This document shows, in pieces, positions 33,165-40,375 of a DNA stretch of 64,000 bases (its first letter is position 1; each line of letters begins with the position of its first letter). Origin of the DNA: a bacterium. GTDB lineage: Bacteria > 4484-113 > JAFGCY01. The stretch lies in NCBI GenBank assembly GCA_020849855.1, contig JADZFO010000031.1, positions 1 through 64,000 on the forward strand, written 5' to 3'. The translations under genes and the position numbers were made by a program. A model generated the notes under the pieces. That model did no database searches and was not told where the DNA came from. It was given only the letters and a program-made list of their open reading frames with translations.

Positions 33165-34406
33165 GTGAACTCAGCAACGCCCGGCCCGGATCCCGGTCTG
33201 GAGGCCATTGTGGCCGCCGCCCGGGAACGCGCCGAGCTGAAGGCGCCTTCCGCGCCGGAGCAGGATGAACTTACCGAACGCCCGGCGGGCTTTGGCGAGC
33301 TGGGCGGCTCCTGGTTCACCGCGGCGATGCTGGGCCTTTTGGCCCTTCTGCTCTTCTTCCCGCTGCCCGGGCCACCCGCCGCCTGGCAGGCCACCTTTGC
33401 CGCTTACTTCATTTCCATCGTCCTGCAGTCCGTGCCCTATATCCTGCTGGGTGCGCTGGTCAGCGGCCTGATGGAGCAGTTCCTGCCCTCCAGCCTGCTG
33501 CCGCGCCTGACCGGGCGACTGGGCGTCGCCGGCCTGCCTGCCATTGCGCTGCTCAGCCCGCTATTCCCGACCTGCGAGTGCGGCGTGGTTTCCATCGGAC
33601 GCGGCCTGCTGCGCAAGGGCCTGCCCCTGCCGCATACCCTGACCTACCTGCTGGCCGCGCCGATCATCAACCCGACGGTGCTCTTCACCACCTACCTGGC
33701 CTTCCAGGACTGGCGCTATCCGCTGCTGCGCGCCCTGGGCGGCTTCCTGGTTTCGATCGCGGTGGGCGCGGTATTCCTGCGCCGGCGCCCGGAGGAGATC
33801 TTCCTTCCGGGCTTCCTGTCTGAGCTGCCCGGGCCGCCCGGCGATCCGCCTAAGCAAACCGCCACCACAGCGCCGGGCCGGCCGGCCGGCCTGAGCCTGC
33901 GGCGGCCCGAGGCGCCAAAGCGTCTGTCCGAGGCCTTTGCGGCCACGAAGAGCAGCGGGAGCGCCGAAGGCGGCATGGCAGCGGCGGCAGCGGGGGCACT
34001 GGTGCGCCGCGGCTCCGCCCTGGCCACACACATCCGCCGCGACTTTCTGGAGATGACCACCTTCTTTCTGATGGGTGTCTTCATCGCCAGCGCCATGAAG
34101 ACCTTTGTGGACCCCGGCCTGCTGGCCCGCCTGGGCCAGGGGCCCGTCTCCGGCCCGGCGGTGATGATGGGCCTGGCCTTCATCCTCTCGCTCTGCGCCG
34201 AGGCTGACGCCTATCCCGCCGCCTCCTTCGGCGAGTTCCGCCTGCCCGCGCACATGGCCTTTCTTGTGCTGGGGCCGATGCTGGATATCAAGCTTCTGCT
34301 GATGTACCGCACGGTCTTCCGCGGCCGCTTTATCGCCCTCTTCGCCCTGGCGATCATCGTCGGGACAGCGCTTTACGTCGCGCTGCTGGAGGGCCTGCTG
34401 CCGTGA
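33165..34406 (+). CDS. UPF0718/PF03773-type permease
   Basis: This 413-residue protein has a soluble N-terminal stretch of 45 residues and then about eight membrane helices. The family cysteine motif PTCECGVVSIGRGLLRKG is near 128-145, followed by LPHTLTYLLAAPIINPTVLF. A loop of about 80 polar, proline-rich residues splits the two halves. The second half includes CAEADAYPAASF. The family is thought to export metal or organo-metalloid compounds (ArsP is a member). It overlaps the next gene by TGATG, so the two are translated as a pair. Confidence 0.85.
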   Translation: MNSATPGPDPGLEAIVAAARERAELKAPSAPEQDELTERPAGFGELGGSWFTAAMLGLLALLLFFPLPGPPAAWQATFAAYFISIVLQSVPYILLGALVSGLMEQFLPSSLLPRLTGRLGVAGLPAIALLSPLFPTCECGVVSIGRGLLRKGLPLPHTLTYLLAAPIINPTVLFTTYLAFQDWRYPLLRALGGFLVSIAVGAVFLRRRPEEIFLPGFLSELPGPPGDPPKQTATTAPGRPAGLSLRRPEAPKRLSEAFAATKSSGSAEGGMAAAAAGALVRRGSALATHIRRDFLEMTTFFLMGVFIASAMKTFVDPGLLARLGQGPVSGPAVMMGLAFILSLCAEADAYPAASFGEFRLPAHMAFLVLGPMLDIKLLLMYRTVFRGRFIALFALAIIVGTALYVALLEGLLP

Positions 34407-35308
34407 TGCGCCTTGCCACAGCCGGACGACTGCAGCTGCTGCTGTGGGTGGCCTTCTTCGCGCTGATGCTGCCCGGCGGCTTCCACCGCTATTACATCGC
34501 CAGCTGGCAACTGCCGATCATCCAGGGCGGCGCGCTGATCCTGGGCCTGGTATTTGTCATCGACCTTGTCGGGGCGCTGCGCGGGCGCCGGGATGCGCCG
34601 GAGCCCGGCACGACTTTCACCCGCTCGATGGAAAGCCTGGCGCATGCCCTGCCGCTTTTCATTTTCGTTTCGGTTGGCGTGACCGAGCTGTCGGGCTCGC
34701 CGCTGAGCGGCGGCGGCTCGGCCCGCACGGCCCAGGCGCTCTCCAGGGTGGAAGGCGGCATGGCAATCACCGGGCCGGCGGACGGCGGACCAGGCTATCA
34801 GCAGGTCAACCTGCTGCAGATCTTCACGGCCAGCGAGCACAGCGAGTCTGCGCGGGTGGAGGTAGAGGGCCGGCTGTACAAGACCGAAGGCCAGGAAGTG
34901 GGCTGGCTGGACCCTTCCCTGCAGCAGCAGCCGGTGGAGGCCCTGCTTTACCGCTATGTGATCTCCTGCTGCGTGGCCGACGCCCTGCCGATGTCCGTCG
35001 TGCTGGAGGAGGCCCAGCTGGGCCAGCTTGAGCAGCAGGGCTGGGTGCGGGTGCGCGGCCGTCTGGGCCCTTTCGGCGACGGCAGCATGCTGTCCATCAA
35101 GGTGGATGAGATTGAGGCGATCAAGACGCCGCGCGAGCCTTATCTGACGATCTTCGACCGGGTCTTTGGCCCAGGCGGGGCGGCAGGGCCGGCGCACAGC
35201 AGCGCGGCCGGCGGCATGGGGACAGAAGAAGAACCCGACCTGACCCTGGACCCGGACAACCCCTGCAACGACCCGCTACAGGATTATCCCTGGCCCACCG
35301 GCGAATAG
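34406..35308 (+). CDS. TIGR03943/DUF1980-like permease partner
   Basis: This 300-residue protein has three membrane helices in the first 90 residues and then an extracytoplasmic beta-rich domain. The family motif LYRYVISCCVADALP is near 180-194, followed by GWVRVRGRLGPF. It starts at the ATG of a TGATG overlap with the permease. The two-gene pairing is the usual arrangement for this family, where the partner is described as a permease subunit. The paired cysteines suggest metal binding. Confidence 0.8.
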   Translation: MRLATAGRLQLLLWVAFFALMLPGGFHRYYIASWQLPIIQGGALILGLVFVIDLVGALRGRRDAPEPGTTFTRSMESLAHALPLFIFVSVGVTELSGSPLSGGGSARTAQALSRVEGGMAITGPADGGPGYQQVNLLQIFTASEHSESARVEVEGRLYKTEGQEVGWLDPSLQQQPVEALLYRYVISCCVADALPMSVVLEEAQLGQLEQQGWVRVRGRLGPFGDGSMLSIKVDEIEAIKTPREPYLTIFDRVFGPGGAAGPAHSSAAGGMGTEEEPDLTLDPDNPCNDPLQDYPWPTGE

Positions 35309-35338
35309 CGGCGCGGGCGGCCGGCCAGCGCAGCAGGT

Positions 35339-35344
35339 TAGACT
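35339..35344 (+). promoter_or_regulatory. -10 box of the glycosyltransferase gene, leaderless
   Basis: TAGACT, six bases before ATG 35351. No SD is present. The predicted transcription start coincides with the A of ATG. Confidence 0.4.
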
Positions 35345-35350
35345 AAGCGC

Positions 35351-36304
35351 ATGACAGTCCTGGCGGCCAGCCTGAGCGTGCTTGTCCCGACCTACAACGC
35401 GGTCGGACAGGTTGAGCTGCTGCTGCGCCAGCTCAGCGCCCTGCAGAAACAGCACGGCGAGCGCCTGCGCATCGTGGTCTGCGATGACGCTTCCAGCGAC
35501 GGCACGGCCAGCCATATCGAGCGCGAGTTCCCCGCGATCCGGGTTGTGCGCTCGGAATACAACGGCGGCTTCGGGGCCAATGTGATGCGCGGGGCCATGG
35601 GCCTGGAGACGCAGTATCTGGCCCTGCTGAACTCGGATGTCGAGCTGATGGGCGACCCCTTCGCGGCCCTGCTTGGCGTGCTGCGCGAAAACCGCGATGT
35701 CTTCGCCGTGATGCCGCTGATCTACAACACCGGGCGTGCTGTGGTGGAGAACTTCGCCCGGCTCTATGCCAAGCGCGGCCTGGTCTGGCACATGGACACC
35801 GGCCTGTCCGCGGAGTGGACCTCCCTGCTGCAGGAGCTGCTGGAACAGCCGCTGCATCCTGACCAGCGCCTGGCGGACATCGCCGCCGGTCGGCCGGCCA
35901 TCCCCAGCCTGCTCTGCGGCGCGGCCTTTGTCTGCGAGACGCGGCGCTTTCTGGAGCTGGGCGGCTTTGACCCGCGCTACCGGCCCTTTTACTGGGAGGA
36001 CGTGGACCTGGACTACAAGGCCCGGGCGCGCGGCTGGCACTGCGCGGTGGTGCCGCAGTGCTGCATGCTGCACCGCCACAGCGAGACCATCGACAAGCAC
36101 CACGGCCAGGGCAAGATCCGCCACCTGCGCATGAACCAGCTGCGCTTTGTGCTGGCGCACCGGCGCCAGCTTGAGCAGGGGCCTGAGGCCCTGCGCAGCC
36201 CGCGCTTCTGGTGGCTGCTGCGCGGCCTGCGCGAGGCACTGGGCGGGGACGCGCTGCTGCGCCAGGCCTATCTGCGCGCGGCGGGCGGGGCGGAGAGCAT
36301 CTAG
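35351..36304 (+). CDS. family 2 glycosyltransferase
   Basis: This 317-residue protein has a GT-A fold. It has SVLVPTYNAVGQVELLLRQL, VVCDDASSDGTASHIEREFP, then EYNGGFGANVMRGAMG and LNSDVELM (DXD-like). The acceptor region has GGFDPRYRPFYWEDVDLDYK with the catalytic ED. It resembles rhamnosyltransferase-type GT2 enzymes that build surface polysaccharides. There are no membrane helices. Confidence 0.9.
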   Translation: MTVLAASLSVLVPTYNAVGQVELLLRQLSALQKQHGERLRIVVCDDASSDGTASHIEREFPAIRVVRSEYNGGFGANVMRGAMGLETQYLALLNSDVELMGDPFAALLGVLRENRDVFAVMPLIYNTGRAVVENFARLYAKRGLVWHMDTGLSAEWTSLLQELLEQPLHPDQRLADIAAGRPAIPSLLCGAAFVCETRRFLELGGFDPRYRPFYWEDVDLDYKARARGWHCAVVPQCCMLHRHSETIDKHHGQGKIRHLRMNQLRFVLAHRRQLEQGPEALRSPRFWWLLRGLREALGGDALLRQAYLRAAGGAESI

Positions 36305-36350
36305 GCGCGGCAGGCCGCAGCGCGTCCCACTGAGACTCCTGGCAAAAAGC

Positions 36351-36380
36351 TTGCGGCCGCTGTAGAACTTGGACTAAAAT
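36351..36380 (+). promoter_or_regulatory. promoter of the HMA-domain protein gene
   Basis: TTGCGG (36351-36356), an 18-base spacer and TAAAAT (36375-36380). A leader of about 47 bases ends in GGAGGG (36424-36429) before ATG 36434. Confidence 0.45.
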
Positions 36381-36433
36381 CCTGAGTCCTGAATATGGTC
36401 CGCGGCGGGGCAGCCGCGGCAGCGGAGGGTCTA

Positions 36434-37123
36434 ATGCTTCGAATCAGCCAGCTCTTTGTCGCCCTGCTGGGCCTGAGCCTGCTTGTCTGCGGCGCCGTCA
36501 TGACCGGCGTGGCCATCGCTTCACCGGCCGGCGGCCACGAGCCCGCCCGCGAGCCTTATCCGGCCGCGGACCTGGCTTCCATCCCCGCCGGGCACAAGCA
36601 GGCCTTCTTCAAGGTGGAAGGCATGTGCTGTGCCGGCTGCGCCAGCGGCTGCTCCGAGGCGATCATGAAGATCGCCGGTGTGGACAGCGCCAGCGGCAAT
36701 ACCGACACTGGGATCCTGATGGCGGTCTACAACCCGGACAAGGTGGGCGAGAAAGAGATTGAAGCCGCCATCGTGAAGGCCGGCTATAAGAACGGCGGCC
36801 GTGGCCAGGGCGGCGTCTGGAGCCGCACCAAGAACAGCGACGGCAGCGTGAAGCTGGCGCTGGAAGTGCGCGGCATGACCTGCACCGGCTGCTCGGGCAG
36901 CATTGACGACGGTGTGGCGCAGCTGGCCGGCGTGAAGAGCGCGAAGGCCACGCACACCGCCAACGCCTGCGTGGTGGTCTATGACCCGCGCAAGGTGAAG
37001 GAGGCCGACATCGTCTCCGCGATCACCGAGCTGGGCTTCACGGTTTCCAGCGACCCGCTGGTGCCGGTGAACAAGACGGCGACCAAGACCGCAATGGTGC
37101 GCAGCAGCTTCGCGCTGCTGTAA
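36434..37123 (+). CDS. exported tandem heavy-metal-associated (HMA) domain protein
   Basis: This 229-residue protein has an N-terminal signal or anchor helix (about 5-30). The first HMA domain has GMCCAGCASGCSEAI with an expanded cysteine motif, and the second has GMTCTGCSGSIDDGV with the canonical MTCxxC. Each is followed by the ferredoxin-like pattern ending in AGYK or LGFTV. It probably binds copper(I) or a similar soft metal outside the cytoplasm. ATG 36434 has GGAGGG upstream; ATG 36395 would add a low-complexity stretch and lose the signal. It is followed by a strong terminator. Confidence 0.85.
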   Translation: MLRISQLFVALLGLSLLVCGAVMTGVAIASPAGGHEPAREPYPAADLASIPAGHKQAFFKVEGMCCAGCASGCSEAIMKIAGVDSASGNTDTGILMAVYNPDKVGEKEIEAAIVKAGYKNGGRGQGGVWSRTKNSDGSVKLALEVRGMTCTGCSGSIDDGVAQLAGVKSAKATHTANACVVVYDPRKVKEADIVSAITELGFTVSSDPLVPVNKTATKTAMVRSSFALL

Positions 37124-37150
37124 ACCGGCGGCATCCAACTTTGATCTTCA

Positions 37151-37179
37151 GGGCGGGGCTGGTCCCCGCCCTTTTCTTT
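37151..37179 (+). terminator. rho-independent terminator after the HMA gene
   Basis: The stem GGGCGGGG/CCCCGCCC with a five-base loop is followed by TTTTCTTT. It lies 27 bases after the HMA stop codon. Confidence 0.9.
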
Positions 37180-37265
37180 GTGGGCCCGTTTGGCAATGCG
37201 GCAGCTTTGTGGGCCCGCATGGCAACACGGACAGCTTGGTGGGCCCGCATGGCAATGCGGGCAAG
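37180..37265. repeat. three-copy REP-like repeat, ~30-bp unit
   Basis: Units start at 37180, 37209 and 37239 with GTGGGCCCG and continue with CATGGCAATGCGG-type sequence. The third unit contains the perfect inverted repeat GCCCGCAT/ATGCGGGC with loop GGCA, so each copy can fold. It is non-coding. Confidence 0.75.
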
Positions 37266-37268
37266 GCA

Positions 37269-37299
37269 TCAATCCCCGGACTGCCGTCCGGGCCATTGA
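37269..37299. repeat. hairpin repeat
   Basis: TCAATCCCCGGAC, loop TGCC and GTCCGGGCCATTGA form a long imperfect stem just after the triple repeat. There is no T-tract, so it is not an intrinsic terminator. Confidence 0.6.
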
Positions 37300-37355
37300 G
37301 ATAAGCCCCAGGCTCTGCCCTGCGCGGCCACAGGCTAATCCCACTGCGCCGCGGG

Positions 37356-37361
37356 TATCAT
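37356..37361 (+). promoter_or_regulatory. -10 box abutting a mini-ORF
   Basis: TATCAT, five bases before GTG 37367. It copies the leaderless arrangement of the genuine genes in this window. Confidence 0.35.
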
Positions 37362-37366
37362 GGCTT

Positions 37367-37510
37367 GTGATCTTTCTCGCCTATCTGAGCATCAACTGCC
37401 AGCTTTGAGGGGGCCAGAAGCTGGCCGTGGGCCTGCTTAGCGCTCTGGCTGCCTGGGAACTGGGCAAGTGGCTGTGGGGCCGCTTCGGCCCTGGCCGCGT
37501 CAAGGCCTGA
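37367..37510 (+). pseudogene. UGA-interrupted mini-ORF, membrane-helix peptide
   Basis: Starting at GTG, the frame reads VIFLAYLSINCQL and then TGA at 37406-37408. It continues in frame with GGQKLAVGLLSALAAWELGK and WLWGRFGPGRVKA to a final TGA at 37510. The 48-codon frame would encode a small membrane peptide. A GGCCAG-AAG-CTGGCC hairpin follows the internal TGA directly. It may be a pseudogene, two separate small ORFs, or a readthrough/selenocysteine site. I cannot decide between them. Confidence 0.3.
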
Positions 37511-37533
37511 ATTGCCGCGGCCGCTACTGCCGC

Positions 37534-37539
37534 TATAAT
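37534..37539 (+). promoter_or_regulatory. -10 box of pyrB, near-leaderless
   Basis: Perfect TATAAT, nine bases before ATG 37549. The predicted leader is three bases or none. Confidence 0.6.
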
Positions 37540-37548
37540 CCCTGCCCG

Positions 37549-38529
37549 ATGCATCCGCGCTGTCTGCTTTCCATCACCGCGCTGCCGCAGGCAGATGCAG
37601 AGCAGCTGTTACTGAACGCCGGGCGCTGCGTGAGCTGGATCCAGCGCGGCGGACAGCTGAAGTCCTCCAGCCTGCGCGGAACCTCCACACTGCTGCTCTT
37701 CGCCGAGAACTCCACGCGCACCCGCGTCAGCTTTGAGCTGGCCGGCAAGCTGCTGGGCTCCGACACGATCAACATCAGCTCCAAGGGCAGCAGTATTGAG
37801 AAAGGCGAGAGCCTGCGCGATACCGCGATGACCCTGGCCGCGATGCACTTCTCCTGCGTGGTCATGCGCCATGAGGCGGCGGACAGCGCCGAGCACTTCG
37901 CGCGCTGGTACCCCGGGCCGGTGCTGAACGCCGGCGCCGGCCGCGGCGAGCATCCGACCCAGGCCCTGCTGGACGCCTTTACCCTGCAGCGCCACGGCCT
38001 GCTGCGCCCGGGCGCGAAGCTGGCCATCGTTGGCGACCTGACCCACAGCCGGGTGGCGCGCTCCAACCTGGCCCTGCTGGCGCGCTTTGGCGTGGAGGTG
38101 ACCCTGGTGGGCCCGCCGAACCTGACGCCGAGCGCGTGGCGCGTAGGGGCGGGCCTTGGCCCGCCCGCTCCAGGGGCTTCAGAAAAGGCGGGTCAAGACC
38201 CGCCCCTACGCTGGACGCCTGATCTCGATTCGATCCTGCCGGAGCTGGATGCTGTGATGCTACTGCGGGTGCAGCACGAGCGCATGGCCGGCGGCGAGAT
38301 GAGCACTCAGGATGAATACAGCAAGCTGTATGGCATGAACCGCCGGCGGCTGGGGATGCTGCGCAGCGATGCGCTGATCATGCACCCCGGGCCGGTCAAC
38401 CGTGGCGTCGAGGCCGGAGAGGATGTCTTCTCCGACCCGCGCTGCGTGATCAACGAGCAGGTCGAGAGCGGCCTGGCCCTGCGGGCCGCCCTGCTGGCCT
38501 GGGCGCTGGAACGCGAGCTGGATTTTTAG
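37549..38529 (+). CDS. pyrB: aspartate carbamoyltransferase catalytic subunit
   Basis: This 326-residue protein has the carbamoyl-phosphate motif ENSTRTRVSFELAGKLLGSD, HPTQALLDAFTL, GDLTHSRVARSN, VMLLRVQHER and MHPGPVNRGVE. The enzyme commits carbamoyl phosphate and aspartate to pyrimidine synthesis. ATG 37549 is chosen because it starts the conserved domain and sits right after the TATAAT box; an ATG at 37468 would add junk. Residues about 198-221 (starting RVGAGLGPP) are an extra loop encoded by a palindromic repeat. The loop sits in the aspartate domain before the WTPDLDSILPELDA segment. pyrC follows. Confidence 0.95.
   Translation: MHPRCLLSITALPQADAEQLLLNAGRCVSWIQRGGQLKSSSLRGTSTLLLFAENSTRTRVSFELAGKLLGSDTINISSKGSSIEKGESLRDTAMTLAAMHFSCVVMRHEAADSAEHFARWYPGPVLNAGAGRGEHPTQALLDAFTLQRHGLLRPGAKLAIVGDLTHSRVARSNLALLARFGVEVTLVGPPNLTPSAWRVGAGLGPPAPGASEKAGQDPPLRWTPDLDSILPELDAVMLLRVQHERMAGGEMSTQDEYSKLYGMNRRRLGMLRSDALIMHPGPVNRGVEAGEDVFSDPRCVINEQVESGLALRAALLAWALERELDF
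38141..38211. repeat. palindromic element inserted in frame in pyrB
   Basis: The left arm GCGTAGGGGCGGGCCTTGGC (38141 on) and the right arm ending AAGACCCGCCCCTACGC (to 38211) are inverted copies over 25 bases with about two mismatches. About 21 bases lie between them. Each arm is itself a short palindrome (GGCGGGTC/GACCCGCC type). It keeps the pyrB frame open and adds about 24 codons. Confidence 0.85.
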
Positions 38530-38535
38530 TGTAGT

Positions 38536-38640
38536 GGCGCATGGATATGCGCCCGTCGGAGTCGGAGCGCGGGCACCCTGCCCGCATTCCGGAGCAACGT
38601 GACAGTTGGAAATGTAAAGAGGGCGCATATCCATGCGCTC
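38536..38640. repeat. nested palindromic repeats between pyrB and pyrC
   Basis: GGCGCATGGATATGCGCCC (38536-38554) and its inverted copy GGGCGCATATCCATGCGCTCC-like (38620-38640) enclose a third hairpin GCGGGCACCCTGCCCGC (38569-38585) with GGAGCG borders. The right copy ends ten bases before the pyrC start. The whole 120-base gap between pyrB and pyrC is made of such repeats. Confidence 0.75.
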
Positions 38641-38650
38641 CTGCAGCAAA

Positions 38651-40123
38651 ATGGAACACTACGAACAATTGATCTTCCGTAACGCGACGGTCTTCGACGG
38701 CGAGGCCTTCATCGGCGCGCGCGACGTGCTGGTACAGGACGGCCGTATCGCGGCTGTAGGGGCGAGTCTTGACTCGCCCTCATCCAGCCCAGGGGATGGC
38801 GAGTCAGGACCCGCCCCTGCGCGCGAGATCGACGCCACGGGCCTGTGGCTCTGCCCCGGCTTTATCGACCTGCACTGCCACCTGCGCGACCCCGGCCAGA
38901 CCTGGAAGGGCGACATAGCCTCCGAGACCCGCGCCGCAGCCGCCGGTGGCTTCACCACGGTCGTCTGTATGCCCAACACCCAGCCGGCCATCGACACGCC
39001 ATCCATCGCCGAGTATGTGCGGGAGAAAGCCCTGCGCGAGGGCCTGGCCCGCGTCTCCCCCGCCGGCGCGCTGACCCGCGGCCGCGAGGGCCTGCAGCTC
39101 GCCGAGCTGGCCGGGCTCTACGCCGCCGGCTGCCGCATCTTCACGGACGACGGCGCCGATACCCTGCGCCCGGATGTTTTCCTGCACGCCTTTGAATTCC
39201 TCTCGATGCTGCCCGGCGCCCGCGCGCTGATCCACACCGAGGTGCCCGAACTGGCCCACGGTGTGATGCACGAGGGCGAGGTCTCCGCGCGTCTCGGCCA
39301 GAGCGGCATCCACCATCTAAGCGAGGACATCGCCTCGGCCCGCGCGATCCTCACCGCCCTGGCCGCCGGCTGCCCGGTGCTGATCACGCATATCGCGTCG
39401 GGCGTCGGCACCCTGCCGCTGGTGCGCTATGGCAAGGCCCGGGCCGGGGCGATGGGCCGGCCGGACCTGGTCGCCGCGGACTGCACCTTCAACCACCTGC
39501 TGCTGACCGACGAGGCCGTCGAGCGCTATGGCACGGCCGCCAAGATCAACCCGCCCTTCCGAAGCGAGGCTGACCGCCTGGCCCTGCTGGAGGCGCTTGC
39601 CGACGGCACGATGGACGCGCTGGTCACCGACCACGCGCCGCACACCTTCGACGAGAAGAGCCAGGAGCTCTCCGCCGCGCCCTTCGGCTGCGTCGGCTTC
39701 GAGCTGATGCTTGGCCTGCTGCTGGGCCACATCGCCGGTACGCAGACCCCGGCCGGCGAGATCACTGTTGAGCGCCTGCTGAGCCTGATGACCTCCGGCC
39801 CGGCGCGTATTCTTGGTGTAGGGGCGAGTCTTGACTCGGCCTCTTCAATCGCAGGGAAGGCGGGTCAAGACCCGCCACTACAAAGCCAGCTATCCCCCGC
39901 CGCGCTGGCCGACTTTCAGCCGGTGCTCATCGAGACCTCCCCTGGGCGCATCGCCGCGGGCCTGCGCGCGGACCTCTGCCTGATCGACCCCGAGGCGCGC
40001 TGGACCATCGACCCGCAGCAGCTTGTCGGCAAGTCAAAGAACACGCCCTTTGGCGGCTGGGAGGCCAAAGGCCGCGTGCTCATGACCGTTTGCGGCGGCC
40101 GTGTTACGCACGACGCGCTGTAG
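38651..40123 (+). CDS. pyrC: dihydroorotase
   Basis: This 490-residue protein has zinc motif FIDLHCHLRDPGQTWKGD, VVCMPNTQPAID, TDDGADT, the metal ligand region with HIASG and the catalytic VTDHAPHTFDEKSQEL. C-terminal SKNTPFGGWEAKGRVLMTV completes it. It cyclises carbamoyl aspartate to dihydroorotate. At 490 residues it exceeds the usual 420-450 because two palindromic repeats are inserted in frame (residues about 35-57 and 389-411). Its stop codon TAG lies in a further copy of the repeat. ATG 38651 begins the conserved domain; no SD is visible, so translation may couple to pyrB or start on a short leader. Confidence 0.95.
   Translation: MEHYEQLIFRNATVFDGEAFIGARDVLVQDGRIAAVGASLDSPSSSPGDGESGPAPAREIDATGLWLCPGFIDLHCHLRDPGQTWKGDIASETRAAAAGGFTTVVCMPNTQPAIDTPSIAEYVREKALREGLARVSPAGALTRGREGLQLAELAGLYAAGCRIFTDDGADTLRPDVFLHAFEFLSMLPGARALIHTEVPELAHGVMHEGEVSARLGQSGIHHLSEDIASARAILTALAAGCPVLITHIASGVGTLPLVRYGKARAGAMGRPDLVAADCTFNHLLLTDEAVERYGTAAKINPPFRSEADRLALLEALADGTMDALVTDHAPHTFDEKSQELSAAPFGCVGFELMLGLLLGHIAGTQTPAGEITVERLLSLMTSGPARILGVGASLDSASSIAGKAGQDPPLQSQLSPAALADFQPVLIETSPGRIAAGLRADLCLIDPEARWTIDPQQLVGKSKNTPFGGWEAKGRVLMTVCGGRVTHDAL
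38755..38821. repeat. palindromic element inserted in frame in pyrC, site 1
   Basis: Left arm TGTAGGGGCGAGTCTTGACT continues CGCC (38755-38778). Right arm is GGCGAGTCAGGACCCGCCCC plus TGCG (38798-38821). They are inverted copies with few mismatches. The insertion lies between the IAAVG and EIDATG positions of the dihydroorotase N-terminal beta domain. Confidence 0.85.
39817..39882. repeat. palindromic element inserted in frame in pyrC, site 2
   Basis: TGTAGGGGCGAGTCTTGACT (39817 on) and GGCGGGTCAAGACCCGCCAC (39859 on, ending TACA at 39882) are inverted copies. The 66-base span adds 22 codons after PARILG, near the protein's C-terminal beta domain. Confidence 0.85.
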
Positions 40124-40213
40124 GGGCGGACCTTGTGTCCGCCCGTCCGGCTGGGGAGCGCAGACTTTAGTCTGCAACTACTTTGGAGCGCGGGCTTCCA
40201 GCCCGCATCTTCC
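40119..40213. repeat. repeat cluster overlapping the pyrC stop
   Basis: TGTAGGGGCGGACCTTGTGT (40119 on, closing with CCGCCC) contains the pyrC TAG. It is followed by GGAGCGCAGACTTTAGTCTG and by GGAGCGCGGGCTTCCAGCCC, each a small hairpin of the same general type. The last lies near 40184-40208. Confidence 0.75.
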
Positions 40214-40277
40214 TTCCCGAAGGGGCTGTATTTGCCATGGCCCTCTGCGGACAGGCGGCCTGCTGCCCTCGCCTCGC

Positions 40278-40283
40278 TACAAT
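40278..40283 (+). promoter_or_regulatory. -10 box candidate of the SLH protein gene
   Basis: TACAAT about 92 bases before ATG 40376. A GAGGTGGG site directly precedes the start codon. The intervening leader has no recognised structure. Confidence 0.3.
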
Positions 40284-40375
40284 CTTGAGCGGTTTTAACA
40301 CCTCTGCTGCGCAGGCGATTAACTCTGCAACACGCGCCGATCCGGAACCCGGCGCGTTACAAGTTACGAGGTGGG

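Noticed and set aside
37180-40213. CRISPR array
   Set aside because: Repeats are imperfect, self-complementary and lack evenly sized unique spacers; no cas gene is in the window.
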